Positions 18,801 to 28,753 of a stretch of 64,000 nucleotides of DNA are shown one piece after another (position 1 is the first letter of the stretch; every line of letters begins with the position of its first letter). The position numbers and the translations under genes are program-made. The notes under the pieces are model-generated. The model did not search any database, was not told where the DNA came from, and saw only the letters and a program-made list of their open reading frames with translations. The stretch comes from an uncultured Candidatus Melainabacteria bacterium (GTDB taxonomy: Bacteria; Cyanobacteriota; Vampirovibrionia; Gastranaerophilales; Gastranaerophilaceae), in assembly GCA_934667125.1 (NCBI GenBank), contig CAKULF010000001.1, positions 434,001-498,000 on the forward strand, given 5' to 3'.

Positions 18801-18905
18801 CCCAGGGCCCGCTAGAACCAAATATTGACCTTTGATAGAATCAATACATTCTTGTTGCTTTTTATTTGGAATTTTTTCTGCTTTATTTTTAACTATCGCC
18901 ACCAT
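15855..18905 (-). CDS. UvrD/PcrA-type helicase fused to an Fe-S RecB-family nuclease
   Basis: 1016 residues. Superfamily 1 helicase motifs are complete: Walker A GPGSGKT at 33-39, motif II VDEYQDT near 265, GDDDQTIYTFQGA after it, YHSSKGKEFEYVF and YVGMTRAKHKL. The last ~230 residues form a PD-(D/E)XK nuclease: FSPTAINCYLNCPKQYLYDN, then GKIDRVD and IDYKTG as the catalytic core. The C-terminal CKYCQYKDFC, with the upstream Cys, is the four-Cys Fe-S clasp seen in AddB and Cas4. It probably processes DNA ends in recombination repair, like AddA/RecB. No AddB partner gene is adjacent. An AGAGG site precedes the ATG. Confidence 0.88.
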   Translation of the reverse strand: MVAIVKNKAEKIPNKKQQECIDSIKGQYLVLAGPGSGKTYTVTKRIKNMIEQGIDPSKILCLTFSDAASAEMKSRVIKELNVADISVDIFTFHSFCNDLIAEFPLDFNLAADIKIITQPQYNQLLKECIEEINPIEYRNSKNDPYKMIKPIKDGIDEIQRYRLNKEKYFKNLETNPDYKPQIAILEEEIEKNKGDEKKYKKALSSLEQLNKTIDKAVELFKFYELYQEKKEKNRLIDFADMIDFVIEKFETSPSFLNKIANKYEYIMVDEYQDTNTAQNKIIFSLVDNMTEKNVFVVGDDDQTIYTFQGAKLDTIEKFIKHYPDVKIICLEENMRSTQNILDAARYVVVQDFSRLEANPEFKKYNISKELISKNPSLIDKNTPVILNKYLNQEQEYDDIVSQIEEIINSSSCLINENGKKNLSQIAILTKGNAQLKVFANKLKDKNIPFDLKEGKSVFEIKSSIALIMYLEVVANCEKYSNNLLKLFLMEPFKINPLDYMKIVSKMCDSKNIIEIIKDTTDFVDNKKMEDFIKLFNYLQNYQTNETLRNIVVEIGAKSGLFDYFLNNETDRIENIQGIKKIIQEAIDFSDKYQLVDFVDYLNMCKDEDIEIKTDKPDIENNAIQLSTYHSSKGKEFEYVFMPTMLKNNWEKDNSSFKPKVPVDFEDYKTKDEIEKIKFSDRVKLMYVGMTRAKHKLILSYFIQKFGRVNNPLKTGLLENYKGLVENDKSKFDIEDYILNTISTLNKKNYDYKRDFEDLINEFLKEKTFSPTAINCYLNCPKQYLYDNILNLSSKYGNMDSLLFGTTIHNVLDRFFKNAKKNNNYQTLIEVLADFENEIQKYSFSSYEQKNIHKDRGRKTLQDFYPILTNASIADVMDCEYNLRFKTDEYEFFGKIDRVDKNSDGTYTLIDYKTGSAKTLTSIKPNGAKEDYYNQIALYKYFYEKATNSKVKEVCFVFPEEPTKNLYLTLDDEEIQQVKEKFDNAIKSIKNHEFEENKNEKSCKYCQYKDFCNMEII

Positions 18906-19047
18906 TACACCTCTTTAATTTATTAAAATATTATATAATAAAATTTGGTTAAGAAATGTTAACAATTTATCGTGATTATTTAAAGTTTTTGAGTGGTTTT
19001 GCCGACATATATTAAGTAAGTGTGTATTTTTTCAAAGGTGAAATGAC

Positions 19048-21180
19048 ATGAATAGCGATTTAAGCGTAGCATTAACGAATTTTGCAAAAGATTTATACGA
19101 CAAAGATACCGATAAAATCATCACAGAAGAAGAAGTTAAAGCCTATGTTGCTTCTATTAAAAATGATGACGATTTTATCTCTTTAAATATTTCAGCTACT
19201 GAAGCAGAAAACGAGCTTAAAAATATGCTTGATGTTGTTGATGATGATACTGTTGAAAAAGGCGCTACAGACGAGACAGATACTACAGCCGCAACCGAAA
19301 CCACAGACACAGCAGGCGATAGCGGTTCATTAGCTGAAGAATATAATGGAATTAAAGCAAGAATAACCGAACTTCAAGGCTTAATTGGCGAATACGACAG
19401 TCAATTAACAAGTTTAAATACAACTTTGGAAGATTTACAAAGCCAACTTGAAAAAGAACAAAAAAAATATGATGATTTGGTAGCTCAAACCCAAAAAGAA
19501 CAAGATAAATATACTTCAACTCAAGATAAAATCGAAAACCAAAACAAAGAATATTCTTCATTAGTCGGAGATATTGAAAGCACTTCGGATAATTTGGTTA
19601 ATGATATTCAAAATAAACAAAATTCACTTGTTGAAGAAGCAAAAAGCAAATATGACCCACAAAAAGACGGTTCTTGGGAAGATTTTGTTCAAAAATATAT
19701 AAGCGATAATAACGTTTCATCAAGCTATCAAGGTCAATTAGATAGCCTTGTTGGAAATTCTAAAAACCTATCATCTTCAATGAATAGTTTGGGTTCAACT
19801 TTAAGCAAAACCGCTTCTAATATTGATTCGCTTTCTTCTCAAATCAATTCACAAGCAAATAAAGTTACGAGTTTGAATGATCAAATTAACTCAACAATCA
19901 ATTCTATTAACGATATTACAGCCCTAAAAGATGCCGCTCAGCTTGAACTCAACGACAAACAAACAGAGCTTGCAAACTTTGTTTATAAGTTGGTTTCAGA
20001 AGAAGAGTACGCTCTTGTTGAAAAAAATAATATCAATCTTCAAGAACAAATGGAAGACGGAAGCCCGAGATATATCTTTGCAAGAGGCAAACAAGACGGC
20101 GCTTATCATATTTATGACTTAAAAGATAGCGAAGGTCAAAGCCTTGCTCGTTTATACGGCTGCAAGGGTGATAACTTCAATGGAACAGACATAGTTCCTG
20201 TCGGTAACGGAAAAATAAAAGATTATAAAACTCTTGACAATGATTCAACCGATGGCGAAGAAATATTTTATTTCGGTTGCGACGGAACAATGCAAAACGG
20301 TAAAGCCTGCTATGAGACTTGTTCTCCGTTATCTTTTGATATAAACGGAGATGGCGTTAAAACATCTAAAAAAGTTGTCAACTATGATATCGATGGCGAT
20401 GGAAAAGTTGACAAAATCAATGATTCAGCGGACGCTGTATTGGTTTTTGATAAAGATGGCGATGGAATTTCAGGCGCCGATGGTTCAGAATGCTTTGGAA
20501 ACAACACCGATTTAGATGGTGATGGCAAAGCAGATGGCTATAAAGATGGTTTTGAAGCTCTTAAAGCGCTGGCTAAAAAAGAGGGCTTAATCAACAGCAA
20601 AGACGATAACAAGCTTGATGAAAACGACCTTAAGATTTTAGAAGAAAAATACGGTTTAAAAATCAAAACAAACGGCTACAATTCAAATACTCAATCTTTA
20701 AGCGATGTTGGAATAACAGAAATTAACTTATCAACCGACAATTCTACAAAATTGATTAATAATTTTGATAATCAAGGCAACCAATTAATGACTCAAAGTG
20801 GCGCAACGTTTAAAATTAATGGCGAAACTAAAGAATATGCCGATATTTGGCACAAAAAAATTCAAGATAGCTCAAGCGCAAACAGCAGCAATGTTGACTA
20901 TTCAACAACTTCATCAGAACGCTTAGCTAATTCAGCAATAAGCCTTGATAAATCTGTTTTAAATTTTGACAATTCGACAAGTTCTATTTTGAATAAAATT
21001 GCAAACAATCAAAAAGATTTTTCAAAAAGTTCAAAATCTTCTAAGTTTGATTTCAATTCTTTAAATAATGCGGATAAAAACTTTAAAAAAGAAGTGGATG
21101 AAGTTAAAGATGAAGCGCAAGAGCCCGAAAAAATTGAAGAAGATGAAATTAAAAAGAAAAAACTAAATCCGTTTGGATAA
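19048..21180 (+). CDS. Large coiled-coil protein with EF-hand/dockerin-like calcium repeats
   Basis: 710 residues. The start has one EF-hand-type loop (DKDTDKIITEEE, residues ~19-30). Residues ~100-320 are Gln/Ser/Leu heptads predicted to form coiled coils. Residues ~430-500 contain several DxDxDG loops: DINGDGVK, DIDGDGKVD, DKDGDGIS and DLDGDGKAD. The tail is Ser/Asn-rich and then strongly charged. There is no recognisable signal peptide, although such calcium repeats are usually extracellular, so export may use a non-Sec route. An AAAGGTGA site precedes the ATG. It ends at a shared terminator with thrS. Function is unknown. Confidence 0.8.
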   Translation: MNSDLSVALTNFAKDLYDKDTDKIITEEEVKAYVASIKNDDDFISLNISATEAENELKNMLDVVDDDTVEKGATDETDTTAATETTDTAGDSGSLAEEYNGIKARITELQGLIGEYDSQLTSLNTTLEDLQSQLEKEQKKYDDLVAQTQKEQDKYTSTQDKIENQNKEYSSLVGDIESTSDNLVNDIQNKQNSLVEEAKSKYDPQKDGSWEDFVQKYISDNNVSSSYQGQLDSLVGNSKNLSSSMNSLGSTLSKTASNIDSLSSQINSQANKVTSLNDQINSTINSINDITALKDAAQLELNDKQTELANFVYKLVSEEEYALVEKNNINLQEQMEDGSPRYIFARGKQDGAYHIYDLKDSEGQSLARLYGCKGDNFNGTDIVPVGNGKIKDYKTLDNDSTDGEEIFYFGCDGTMQNGKACYETCSPLSFDINGDGVKTSKKVVNYDIDGDGKVDKINDSADAVLVFDKDGDGISGADGSECFGNNTDLDGDGKADGYKDGFEALKALAKKEGLINSKDDNKLDENDLKILEEKYGLKIKTNGYNSNTQSLSDVGITEINLSTDNSTKLINNFDNQGNQLMTQSGATFKINGETKEYADIWHKKIQDSSSANSSNVDYSTTSSERLANSAISLDKSVLNFDNSTSSILNKIANNQKDFSKSSKSSKFDFNSLNNADKNFKKEVDEVKDEAQEPEKIEEDEIKKKKLNPFG

Positions 21181-21191
21181 AAAGACAATAA

Positions 21192-21218
21192 AAAAGCTCC
21201 CAAAATTAGGGAGCTTTT
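21192..21218. terminator. Bidirectional rho-independent terminator
   Basis: AAAAGCTCCC and GGGAGCTTTT form a perfect 10-bp stem with a 7-nt loop, with A/T tracts on both sides. It serves the convergent coiled-coil gene (plus) and thrS (minus). Confidence 0.85.
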
Positions 21219-21235
21219 AATTTTATCGTAAGATT

Positions 21236-23008
<1,773 letters not shown>

Positions 23009-23085
23009 AGTTTTAACCTTTAATTTGCTATTATTACCATAATTTTAACACTAAATCATTATATGTAAAATTTTATTAATGATTA

Positions 23086-24174
23086 TTATCTTATTTTTTC
23101 AATGATTAATTCCGTGATTTTTGTTGTTGTGCAGAGTTTATCGCCTTTTTGATAAATATCTTTTGTGCGATAACCGTCTTTTAAAACTTCTTTTACAGCT
23201 CTTATTATATTGTCGCTTGCTAAAATATTATCAAAAGAATAATTTAACATCATAGCGGCGGAAAGTATTGTCGCTATTGGATTAACAACGTTTTGACCTG
23301 CTAAATCGGGAGCTGAGCCATGGATTGGTTCATACATAAACGGCGTTTTGCCGTCTGAAAGCGAAGCAGATGGCAACATTCCAAGCGAACCGCAAATTGT
23401 GCTTGCTTCATCCGATAAAATATCTCCGAAAATATTTCCTGTTAGAATAACGTCGAATTGGCGAGGATTTTGAACCAATTGCATAGCGCAATTATCAACA
23501 TACATAAATGATAATTCTACTTCAGGATAGTCTTTAGCAACATCTGATGTTATTTCCCTAAATAATCTTGAAACTTCAAGAACATTAGCTTTATCAACGC
23601 AACAAACTCTTTTTTTGCGCTTCATTGCAGAATTAAACGCAACAGTTGCTATTCTTCTGATTTCATCTTCGTCATAAATCATATTATTATAGCCGACTTT
23701 AATGTTTCTATTGTCTATCGTTTTTTTGATTTCAATTCCTCTCGGCTCACCAAAATAAACATCGCCTGTCAACTCTCGAACAATCATTATGTCAACGTTT
23801 TTAGCTATTTCAGATTTTAATGGTGAAGAAAATAATAATTCATCAAAAACTTTAACAGGGCGAAGATTAGCAAATAAATTCAACTTTTTTCTAATCCCTA
23901 ATAACGCACGCTCTGGGCGCAATTCAGGAGCTAGTGTATCATATTTCCAATTGCCCACAGCACCTAATAATACAGCGTCTGATTTTAAACAAGTTTCAAT
24001 TGTTGAATTAGGTAAAGGCAAACCAGACTCTTCATAGGCTCTGCCGCCTATTGGAGCATAATTATATTTAAAATCAAATTTATAAATACTATCTATTTTT
24101 TTTAAAACTTCAACGGCGCTTTCAACAATTTCAACTCCAACGCCATCACCCAATAATACCGCTATATTTTTCAT
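23086..24174 (-). CDS. leuB: 3-isopropylmalate dehydrogenase
   Basis: 362 residues, normal length. The family signature is present: DNCAMQLVQNPRQFDVILTG followed by NIFGDILSDEAS, with ELTGDVYFGEPRG earlier and PIHGSAPDLAGQNVVNP later. It performs the NAD-dependent oxidative decarboxylation of 3-isopropylmalate in leucine synthesis. The ATG overlaps the leuD stop by one base (TAATG). leuA and leuC are not in this window. Confidence 0.95.
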   Translation of the reverse strand: MKNIAVLLGDGVGVEIVESAVEVLKKIDSIYKFDFKYNYAPIGGRAYEESGLPLPNSTIETCLKSDAVLLGAVGNWKYDTLAPELRPERALLGIRKKLNLFANLRPVKVFDELLFSSPLKSEIAKNVDIMIVRELTGDVYFGEPRGIEIKKTIDNRNIKVGYNNMIYDEDEIRRIATVAFNSAMKRKKRVCCVDKANVLEVSRLFREITSDVAKDYPEVELSFMYVDNCAMQLVQNPRQFDVILTGNIFGDILSDEASTICGSLGMLPSASLSDGKTPFMYEPIHGSAPDLAGQNVVNPIATILSAAMMLNYSFDNILASDNIIRAVKEVLKDGYRTKDIYQKGDKLCTTTKITELIIEKIR

Positions 24175-24668
24175 TATTTACCTGCTTTTTCTTTTGTATA
24201 ATTAACCAAACCTCCCGAATTAATCAGCTTTTGAATTTCAGTAGGATACGGTTTAAAATTATATTCTTTATTTTTAGTTTTATTAATAATCAAGCCTTTT
24301 TCAAGATTTATTTCAAGAACATCATCTTTATCAATATCATCTTGAATTTTATCATTTTCAATAATCAACAAGCCAATATTAATTGCATTTCTAAAAAATA
24401 TTCTAGCAAAAGTTTTTGCTATAACCGCCTTAATTCCGCTTGCTTTAATTGCTAAAGGAGCATGCTCTCGAGATGAGCCGCAGCCGAAGTTTGAGCCTGC
24501 TACAATTATATCTCCCACTTTAACATTTTTAGAAAATTCCTTATCAATATCTTCCATACAATGACTTGCTAATTCCTTTTCATCCTTTGTATTCAGGTAT
24601 CTAGCCGGAATAATAACATCAGTATCTACATTGTTTTCATATATCCAAATCATAGCTTTTTCATCCAT
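24174..24668 (-). CDS. leuD: 3-isopropylmalate dehydratase small subunit
   Basis: 164 residues. The compact swivel domain shows NNVDTDVIIPARYLN near the start, GSNFGCGSSREHAPLAIK in the middle and AKTFARIFFRNAINIGL after it. Its short form is of the archaeal/bacterial type that works with a separate LeuC large subunit. LeuC is not encoded nearby. leuD and leuB are coupled. The divergent gene at 24784 shares the 115-bp promoter region. Confidence 0.94.
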   Translation of the reverse strand: MDEKAMIWIYENNVDTDVIIPARYLNTKDEKELASHCMEDIDKEFSKNVKVGDIIVAGSNFGCGSSREHAPLAIKASGIKAVIAKTFARIFFRNAINIGLLIIENDKIQDDIDKDDVLEINLEKGLIINKTKNKEYNFKPYPTEIQKLINSGGLVNYTKEKAGK

Positions 24669-24783
24669 TTAAACTATATACATCTAATATATTATAAATT
24701 AATATAAATATGCAAATACGAATTAAGAATTTAATTCAAATCAGTAAGACACTTGTATACGATAGCATTAAAAGGAGTACAAC

Positions 24784-24981
24784 ATGCAAGAAACAATTAT
24801 CGAAACAGCTGGAAAAATTTGGGAATACTTAAATGAAAACGGCGAAGTTACAACTAAAAAAATGAACAAAGATTTAGGTCTTAACGAAAACTTTGCTAGC
24901 CTTGGTTTAGGTTGGTTAGCTCGTGAAGACAAAGTTAACTTTGCTAAAAAAGGTTCTTACACAAAAGTTAGCTTAAGATAG
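24784..24981 (+). CDS. Small winged-helix protein (DUF2582-like)
   Basis: 65 residues with a good AAGGAG site. The sequence reads as one winged helix: IIETAGKIWEYLNENGEVTT, then KKMNKDLGLNENFASLGLGW, then a beta wing with LAREDKV.F. It matches the pattern of the DUF2582 winged-helix family. DNA binding is likely, but targets are unknown. It is monocistronic, with a strong terminator immediately downstream. Confidence 0.75.
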   Translation: MQETIIETAGKIWEYLNENGEVTTKKMNKDLGLNENFASLGLGWLAREDKVNFAKKGSYTKVSLR

Positions 24982-25020
24982 TTAATCTTATTAAAATTAT
25001 TAATAATTTTAAAGAATTTA

Positions 25021-25061
25021 AAGAAGTTCTTGTTAAATGTTGACAAGGACTTCTTTTTTTT
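25021..25061 (+). terminator. Rho-independent terminator
   Basis: AAGAAGTTCTTGT and ACAAGGACTTCTT form a 13-bp stem with one G-U pair and a 9-nt loop, followed by a run of T. It ends the winged-helix gene. Confidence 0.85.
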
Positions 25062-25122
25062 AGAGAATAATAATATTCGAGTAAAATAATATAGATATAA
25101 TTATATAGAAAAGGAAATAAAA

Positions 25123-25440
25123 ATGGCTACACCAAAGAAAAGAACAGGCAAAGCAAGTCAAGCAACTAGAAGAGCAAATTGGAAAGGAAGCGTTCCTGCT
25201 ACAACTATTTGCCCTAACTGTAAAGAAGTTGTATTAACTCACACAGTTTGTCCTGCTTGCGGATGGTATAAAGATGGTTTTGCTTCAATTAAAAAACAAG
25301 AAACTGAAGTAAAAGAAGAAGTTAAAGTTGAAGAAACTAAAAAAACTAGAAAACCAAAAGCAAAAAAAGAAGAAGCTACAGAAGAAAAAGTAGTTGAAGC
25401 TGAAGTTGTTGAAGAAAAAACTGAAGAATCAGCTGAATAA
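25123..25440 (+). CDS. rpmF: 50S ribosomal protein L32 with charged C-terminal extension
   Basis: 105 residues, whereas typical L32 has 55-60. Residues 1-58 are standard L32: MATPKKRTGKASQATRRANW, then a zinc ribbon CPNC and CPAC followed by GWYKDG. Residues ~60-105 are a low-complexity tail of Glu, Lys, Val and Thr. It heads the common rpmF-plsX-fabD-fabG arrangement that links translation to lipid synthesis. A GGAAAT-type ribosome site precedes the ATG, and a TATAAT-like box lies about 28 nt upstream. Confidence 0.93.
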   Translation: MATPKKRTGKASQATRRANWKGSVPATTICPNCKEVVLTHTVCPACGWYKDGFASIKKQETEVKEEVKVEETKKTRKPKAKKEEATEEKVVEAEVVEEKTEESAE

Positions 25441-25471
25441 TTTAAAGAAATAGGGGTTTGAGGAAGTTAAT

Positions 25472-26524
25472 ATGACAAGAATTGCAGTAGATGCAATGGG
25501 CGGAGATTTTGCTCCGAGTGAAATCGTAAAAGGTGCGGTTTGGGCTGCACATGACTATAATGTTGCTATTGAATTAGTCGGACAAATCGATAAAATTCAA
25601 GAAGTGCTGGACGAAATATCAAAAAAAGGAATTTGTTCAAATCGTGGCGGATATTTTATCAAAAACATTAAAGTAGATTTATCAAAACTTGACATTAAAC
25701 TTACTCAAGCTGATGAAATAATTGAAATGGGCGAAGCTGTTGGGGTTGCAATTCGCAAGAAGAAAAAATCCTCAATAGTTTTAGCTGTTGACGCTGTTGC
25801 TAAAGGCAGTTCTGACGCTGTTGTTGCAGCAGGTTCAACAGGTGCTGCTATGGCAAGTTCATTATTCGGACTTGGAAGAATTAGAGGAATTGAACGTCCT
25901 GCTATTGCTGCAACACTTCCGACTAAAAAAGATCCTGTTATCTTAATTGATGCTGGAGCTAATTCATCTTCAACTCCTGAAATGCTTTTGCAATTTGCAA
26001 CAATGGGCGCAACTTTTGCAAAAAATGTTTACAACAGACAAACTCCAAGAGTTGGTGTTTTAAACATCGGTGAAGAAGAAGAAAAAGGCAATCCGCTTGT
26101 AAAAGATACTTATAAGCTTTTAAAAGAAAACCAATTAGGTTTGAATTTTGTTGGAAATATTGAAGGTAAAGAACTTTTCCAAGGCGATGTTGATGTTGTA
26201 GTTTGCGATGGTTTCGTTGGAAACGTTGCTCTTAAAACAATCGAGGGCTGTTCAATGATGTTATTCAAACTAATTCAACAAGAATTTATGACTGATTGGA
26301 TTTCTAAAATCGTTGGACTTTTAGCAAAACCATTCATGAAAAGAATTTATAAAAGAATTAACTACGAAGAATTTGGCGGAGCGCTTCTTTTGGGTGTTAA
26401 AGGAATTACAGTTATTTCTCACGGAAGAAGTTCGTCTTACGCTATTAAAAACGCTGTTCGAGTGGCAAAAGAAGCCGTTGAATCAGGCGTTACAAGCAAA
26501 ATTTCAGAATTAATACAATCTTAA
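25472..26524 (+). CDS. plsX: Phosphate acyltransferase PlsX
   Basis: 350 residues. Signature segments: IAVDAMGGDFAPSEIVKGA at the start, VVAAGSTGAAMASSLFGLGR, and VGVLNIGEEEEKGNPLVKDT. PlsX makes acyl-phosphate from acyl-ACP for phospholipid synthesis and acts at the membrane surface. It is 31 bp after rpmF. A terminator-like hairpin separates it from fabD, so downstream genes may be attenuated or have their own promoter. Confidence 0.95.
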   Translation: MTRIAVDAMGGDFAPSEIVKGAVWAAHDYNVAIELVGQIDKIQEVLDEISKKGICSNRGGYFIKNIKVDLSKLDIKLTQADEIIEMGEAVGVAIRKKKKSSIVLAVDAVAKGSSDAVVAAGSTGAAMASSLFGLGRIRGIERPAIAATLPTKKDPVILIDAGANSSSTPEMLLQFATMGATFAKNVYNRQTPRVGVLNIGEEEEKGNPLVKDTYKLLKENQLGLNFVGNIEGKELFQGDVDVVVCDGFVGNVALKTIEGCSMMLFKLIQQEFMTDWISKIVGLLAKPFMKRIYKRINYEEFGGALLLGVKGITVISHGRSSSYAIKNAVRVAKEAVESGVTSKISELIQS

Positions 26525-26533
26525 AAATTTTTT

Positions 26534-26558
26534 AAAGCGCCGTTTTTTGGCGCTTTTT
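26534..26558 (+). terminator. Hairpin between plsX and fabD
   Basis: AAAGCGCC and GGCGCTTT form an 8-bp perfect stem with a T-rich loop and a T tail. It lies 10 nt after the plsX stop and 30 nt before the fabD start, so it is either a partial terminator or an RNA-stability element within the cluster. Confidence 0.65.
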
Positions 26559-26588
26559 ATGATAATAAAACAAAAATCGAGGAGTAAA

Positions 26589-27533
26589 ATGAAAAAAATA
26601 GCTTTTATTTTCCCCGGACAAGGTTCTCAAAGTGCCGGCATGGGAAAAGATTTATTTGATAACAATGACTCTGCTAAGCATGTTTACGAAACAGCAGATA
26701 AAACACTAGGCAAAGAAATTTCAAAAATTTGCTTTGAAGGACCTGATGAAGATTTAAAACAAACAATCAACGCTCAAAGCGCCATTGTTACAACTTCAAT
26801 TGCAGCACTTGCTGCTTTCAAATCAAAATGTGATATTAAACCTGCTCTTACAATGGGTCATTCATTGGGCGAATATTGTGCTATGTATTGCGCTGACGTT
26901 ATGGATTTAGAAACGACAATCAAAGCAATTCAAAAACGTTCTGAACTTATGGATGAAGCTACAAAAACCACAAAAGGCACAATGGCAGCCGTTTTAGGCT
27001 CATCAATTGAAAATATTAAATCTTCTCTTGAAGAAGTTAAAGACCTTGGTTTAGCACAAATTGCAAACTACAACGACCCGACTCAAGTTGTTATAACGGG
27101 CGAAGTTGAAGCTATTAATAAAGCTTGCGAATTAATCAAAGAAAAAGGCGCTAAAAGAGTTGTTCCTCTTGCTGTTTCAGGAGGTTTTCACTCTGAACTT
27201 ATGAATAGCGCTAAAGATGGTTTTGTTGAATTTGTTAAAACTTTAGATTTAAAAGACGCAACAATTCCTGTTATTACTAATGTTGACGCTACTTTAACAA
27301 CATCAGCAGAAGATTTTAGACAAAAAATGCCAAATCAAATCAATTCTTCCGTTATGTGGGTTCAAAGTATCCAAAACGCAATAGCAGAGGGCGTTGACAC
27401 ATTTATTGAGTTTGGAAACGGAAAAGTTTTAGCAGGCTTAAATAGAAAAATTTCATCTGAAATTAAAACATATAATGTTTATGATATGGCATCATTAAAT
27501 GCCGTTGTTGAAGAATTAATGGTAGGAGTATAA
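26589..27533 (+). CDS. fabD: Malonyl-CoA:ACP transacylase
   Basis: 314 residues from the ATG at 26589, which has AGGAG 4 nt upstream. A longer reading from a TTG at 26547 starts inside the terminator loop and is unlikely. Active-site motifs: FIFPGQGSQSAGMGK at the N-terminus, TMGHSLGEYCAMYCA with the nucleophilic Ser, and AVSGGFHSELMNSA with the catalytic His. It loads malonyl groups onto ACP for chain extension. fabG follows 3 bp later. Confidence 0.95.
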   Translation: MKKIAFIFPGQGSQSAGMGKDLFDNNDSAKHVYETADKTLGKEISKICFEGPDEDLKQTINAQSAIVTTSIAALAAFKSKCDIKPALTMGHSLGEYCAMYCADVMDLETTIKAIQKRSELMDEATKTTKGTMAAVLGSSIENIKSSLEEVKDLGLAQIANYNDPTQVVITGEVEAINKACELIKEKGAKRVVPLAVSGGFHSELMNSAKDGFVEFVKTLDLKDATIPVITNVDATLTTSAEDFRQKMPNQINSSVMWVQSIQNAIAEGVDTFIEFGNGKVLAGLNRKISSEIKTYNVYDMASLNAVVEELMVGV

Positions 27534-27536
27534 ATT

Positions 27537-28265
27537 ATGAGCGAAAAATTAGTACTTATAACAGGTGGTTCAAGAGGTATCGGAAAGGCAATTGCGCTAA
27601 AATTAGCAGCAGCAGGATATGATATTGTTATTAATTATGCAGGCAATGAAGTTGCAGCACAAAAAACAGTTGATGAAATCAAAGCTCTTGGAGTAAATGC
27701 TGAAAGCTATAAATTTGATGTTTCAAATCAAGAAGAAGTTGACGAAAACATCGCTAAAATCATTGAAAAATATGGAAGAATTGATGTTTTAGTTAACAAC
27801 GCAGGTATCACTCGTGATGATTTATTCTTAAGAATGACAGCAGATAAATGGCTTGCTGTTATTAATACTAACTTAAATTCTGCATTTTACGTTTCAAAAC
27901 CTGTTGTTAAATTAATGATGAAACAAAGAAGCGGCGCAATCATCAACACAACAAGCGTTGTAGGTTTATACGGAAATGCAGGTCAAGCAAACTATTCAGC
28001 AGCAAAAGCAGGTTTGGTTGGATTTACTAAATCATTAGCAAAAGAACTTGGTTCTCGTGGAATTAGAGTTAATGCTGTTGCTCCAGGGTTCATTGAAACA
28101 GACATGACAAAAGACTTGCCTAACACAGAAGAAATGTTAAAAGCAATTCCTTTGAAACGTCTTGGAAAAGCGGAAGACATAGCAGAAGCCGTTAAATTCT
28201 TAGCAGTTGACGCTCAATATGTTACAGGTCAAGTGCTTGAAGTTGATGGCGGAATGATGATGTAA
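27537..28265 (+). CDS. fabG: 3-oxoacyl-ACP reductase
   Basis: 242 residues, a classical short-chain dehydrogenase. NADP-binding TGGSRGIGKAIA is near the N-terminus, with NNAGITRDD in the middle. The catalytic Ser-Tyr-Lys is in NTTSVVGLYGNAGQANYSAA followed by KAGLVGF. It reduces 3-ketoacyl-ACP in fatty acid elongation. A GTAGGAG site lies just upstream. acpP and fabF do not follow; the cluster ends at a terminator. Confidence 0.95.
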   Translation: MSEKLVLITGGSRGIGKAIALKLAAAGYDIVINYAGNEVAAQKTVDEIKALGVNAESYKFDVSNQEEVDENIAKIIEKYGRIDVLVNNAGITRDDLFLRMTADKWLAVINTNLNSAFYVSKPVVKLMMKQRSGAIINTTSVVGLYGNAGQANYSAAKAGLVGFTKSLAKELGSRGIRVNAVAPGFIETDMTKDLPNTEEMLKAIPLKRLGKAEDIAEAVKFLAVDAQYVTGQVLEVDGGMMM

Positions 28266-28284
28266 TTTATCATATAAAATACTT

Positions 28285-28314
28285 AAAAAGAGCCTAAAAT
28301 ATGGGCTCTTTTTT
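28285..28314 (+). terminator. Rho-independent terminator after fabG
   Basis: AAAAAGAGCC pairs with GGCTCTTTTT around an ~9-nt loop and runs into T residues. It overlaps the stop of the convergent Mini-RNase III gene. Confidence 0.85.
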
Positions 28315-28699
28315 ATTTAAATAATTCATCTTTTAAAAATTTTAACATCTCATCAAGTCTATTTTTATCGTTTAAATACCAATAGCCGATTAAAACCTCG
28401 AAAGATGTTGCAAGAGAATGAATTTTAGGATTATTCTTTTTATTGATTGAAATCTTTAAATTTCTTCCTCTTTTTTGAATTTCTTTTTCAGTTTCGGTTA
28501 ACTTTTCTTCAATCAAAGCTAGAAAATTTGCTTGCGAAGTAGCATTAACAAAATCTGTTGTTAGTTTGTGCATTTGCTTTTGAACGCTTGTTTTTTGAAT
28601 TATATTATTCCTGATAAACAATTCCCAAACGCAATCGCCGATATATGCGTAATGTTTTAAATTATATTCCATAGCTAAATAATAAAAAAAACTTAACAT
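28313..28699 (-). CDS. mrnC: Mini-ribonuclease III
   Basis: About 128 residues, the usual size for this family, which consists of a lone RNase III catalytic domain without a dsRNA-binding domain. Seen: YAYIGDCVWELFIRN (catalytic Asp), QKQMHKLTTDFVNATSQANF, LTETEKEIQKRGRNLK and SLATSFEVLIGYWYL (catalytic Glu). In Bacillus it matures 23S rRNA ends. The start is uncertain: ATG at 28699, TTG at 28720 or ATG at 28672 are all possible, and none has a good ribosome site. Confidence 0.85.
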   Translation of the reverse strand: MLSFFYYLAMEYNLKHYAYIGDCVWELFIRNNIIQKTSVQKQMHKLTTDFVNATSQANFLALIEEKLTETEKEIQKRGRNLKISINKKNNPKIHSLATSFEVLIGYWYLNDKNRLDEMLKFLKDELFK

Positions 28700-28753
28700 T
28701 TTAGCAATTTTTTGTAACAAAAATTCTTTATTAATTTAAGGAGTTTAGTTAAA

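Noticed and set aside
26547..26588. A 14-residue extension of FabD
   Set aside because: The TTG lies in the loop of a terminator hairpin, whereas the ATG at 26589 has AGGAG at ideal spacing and matches the family start.
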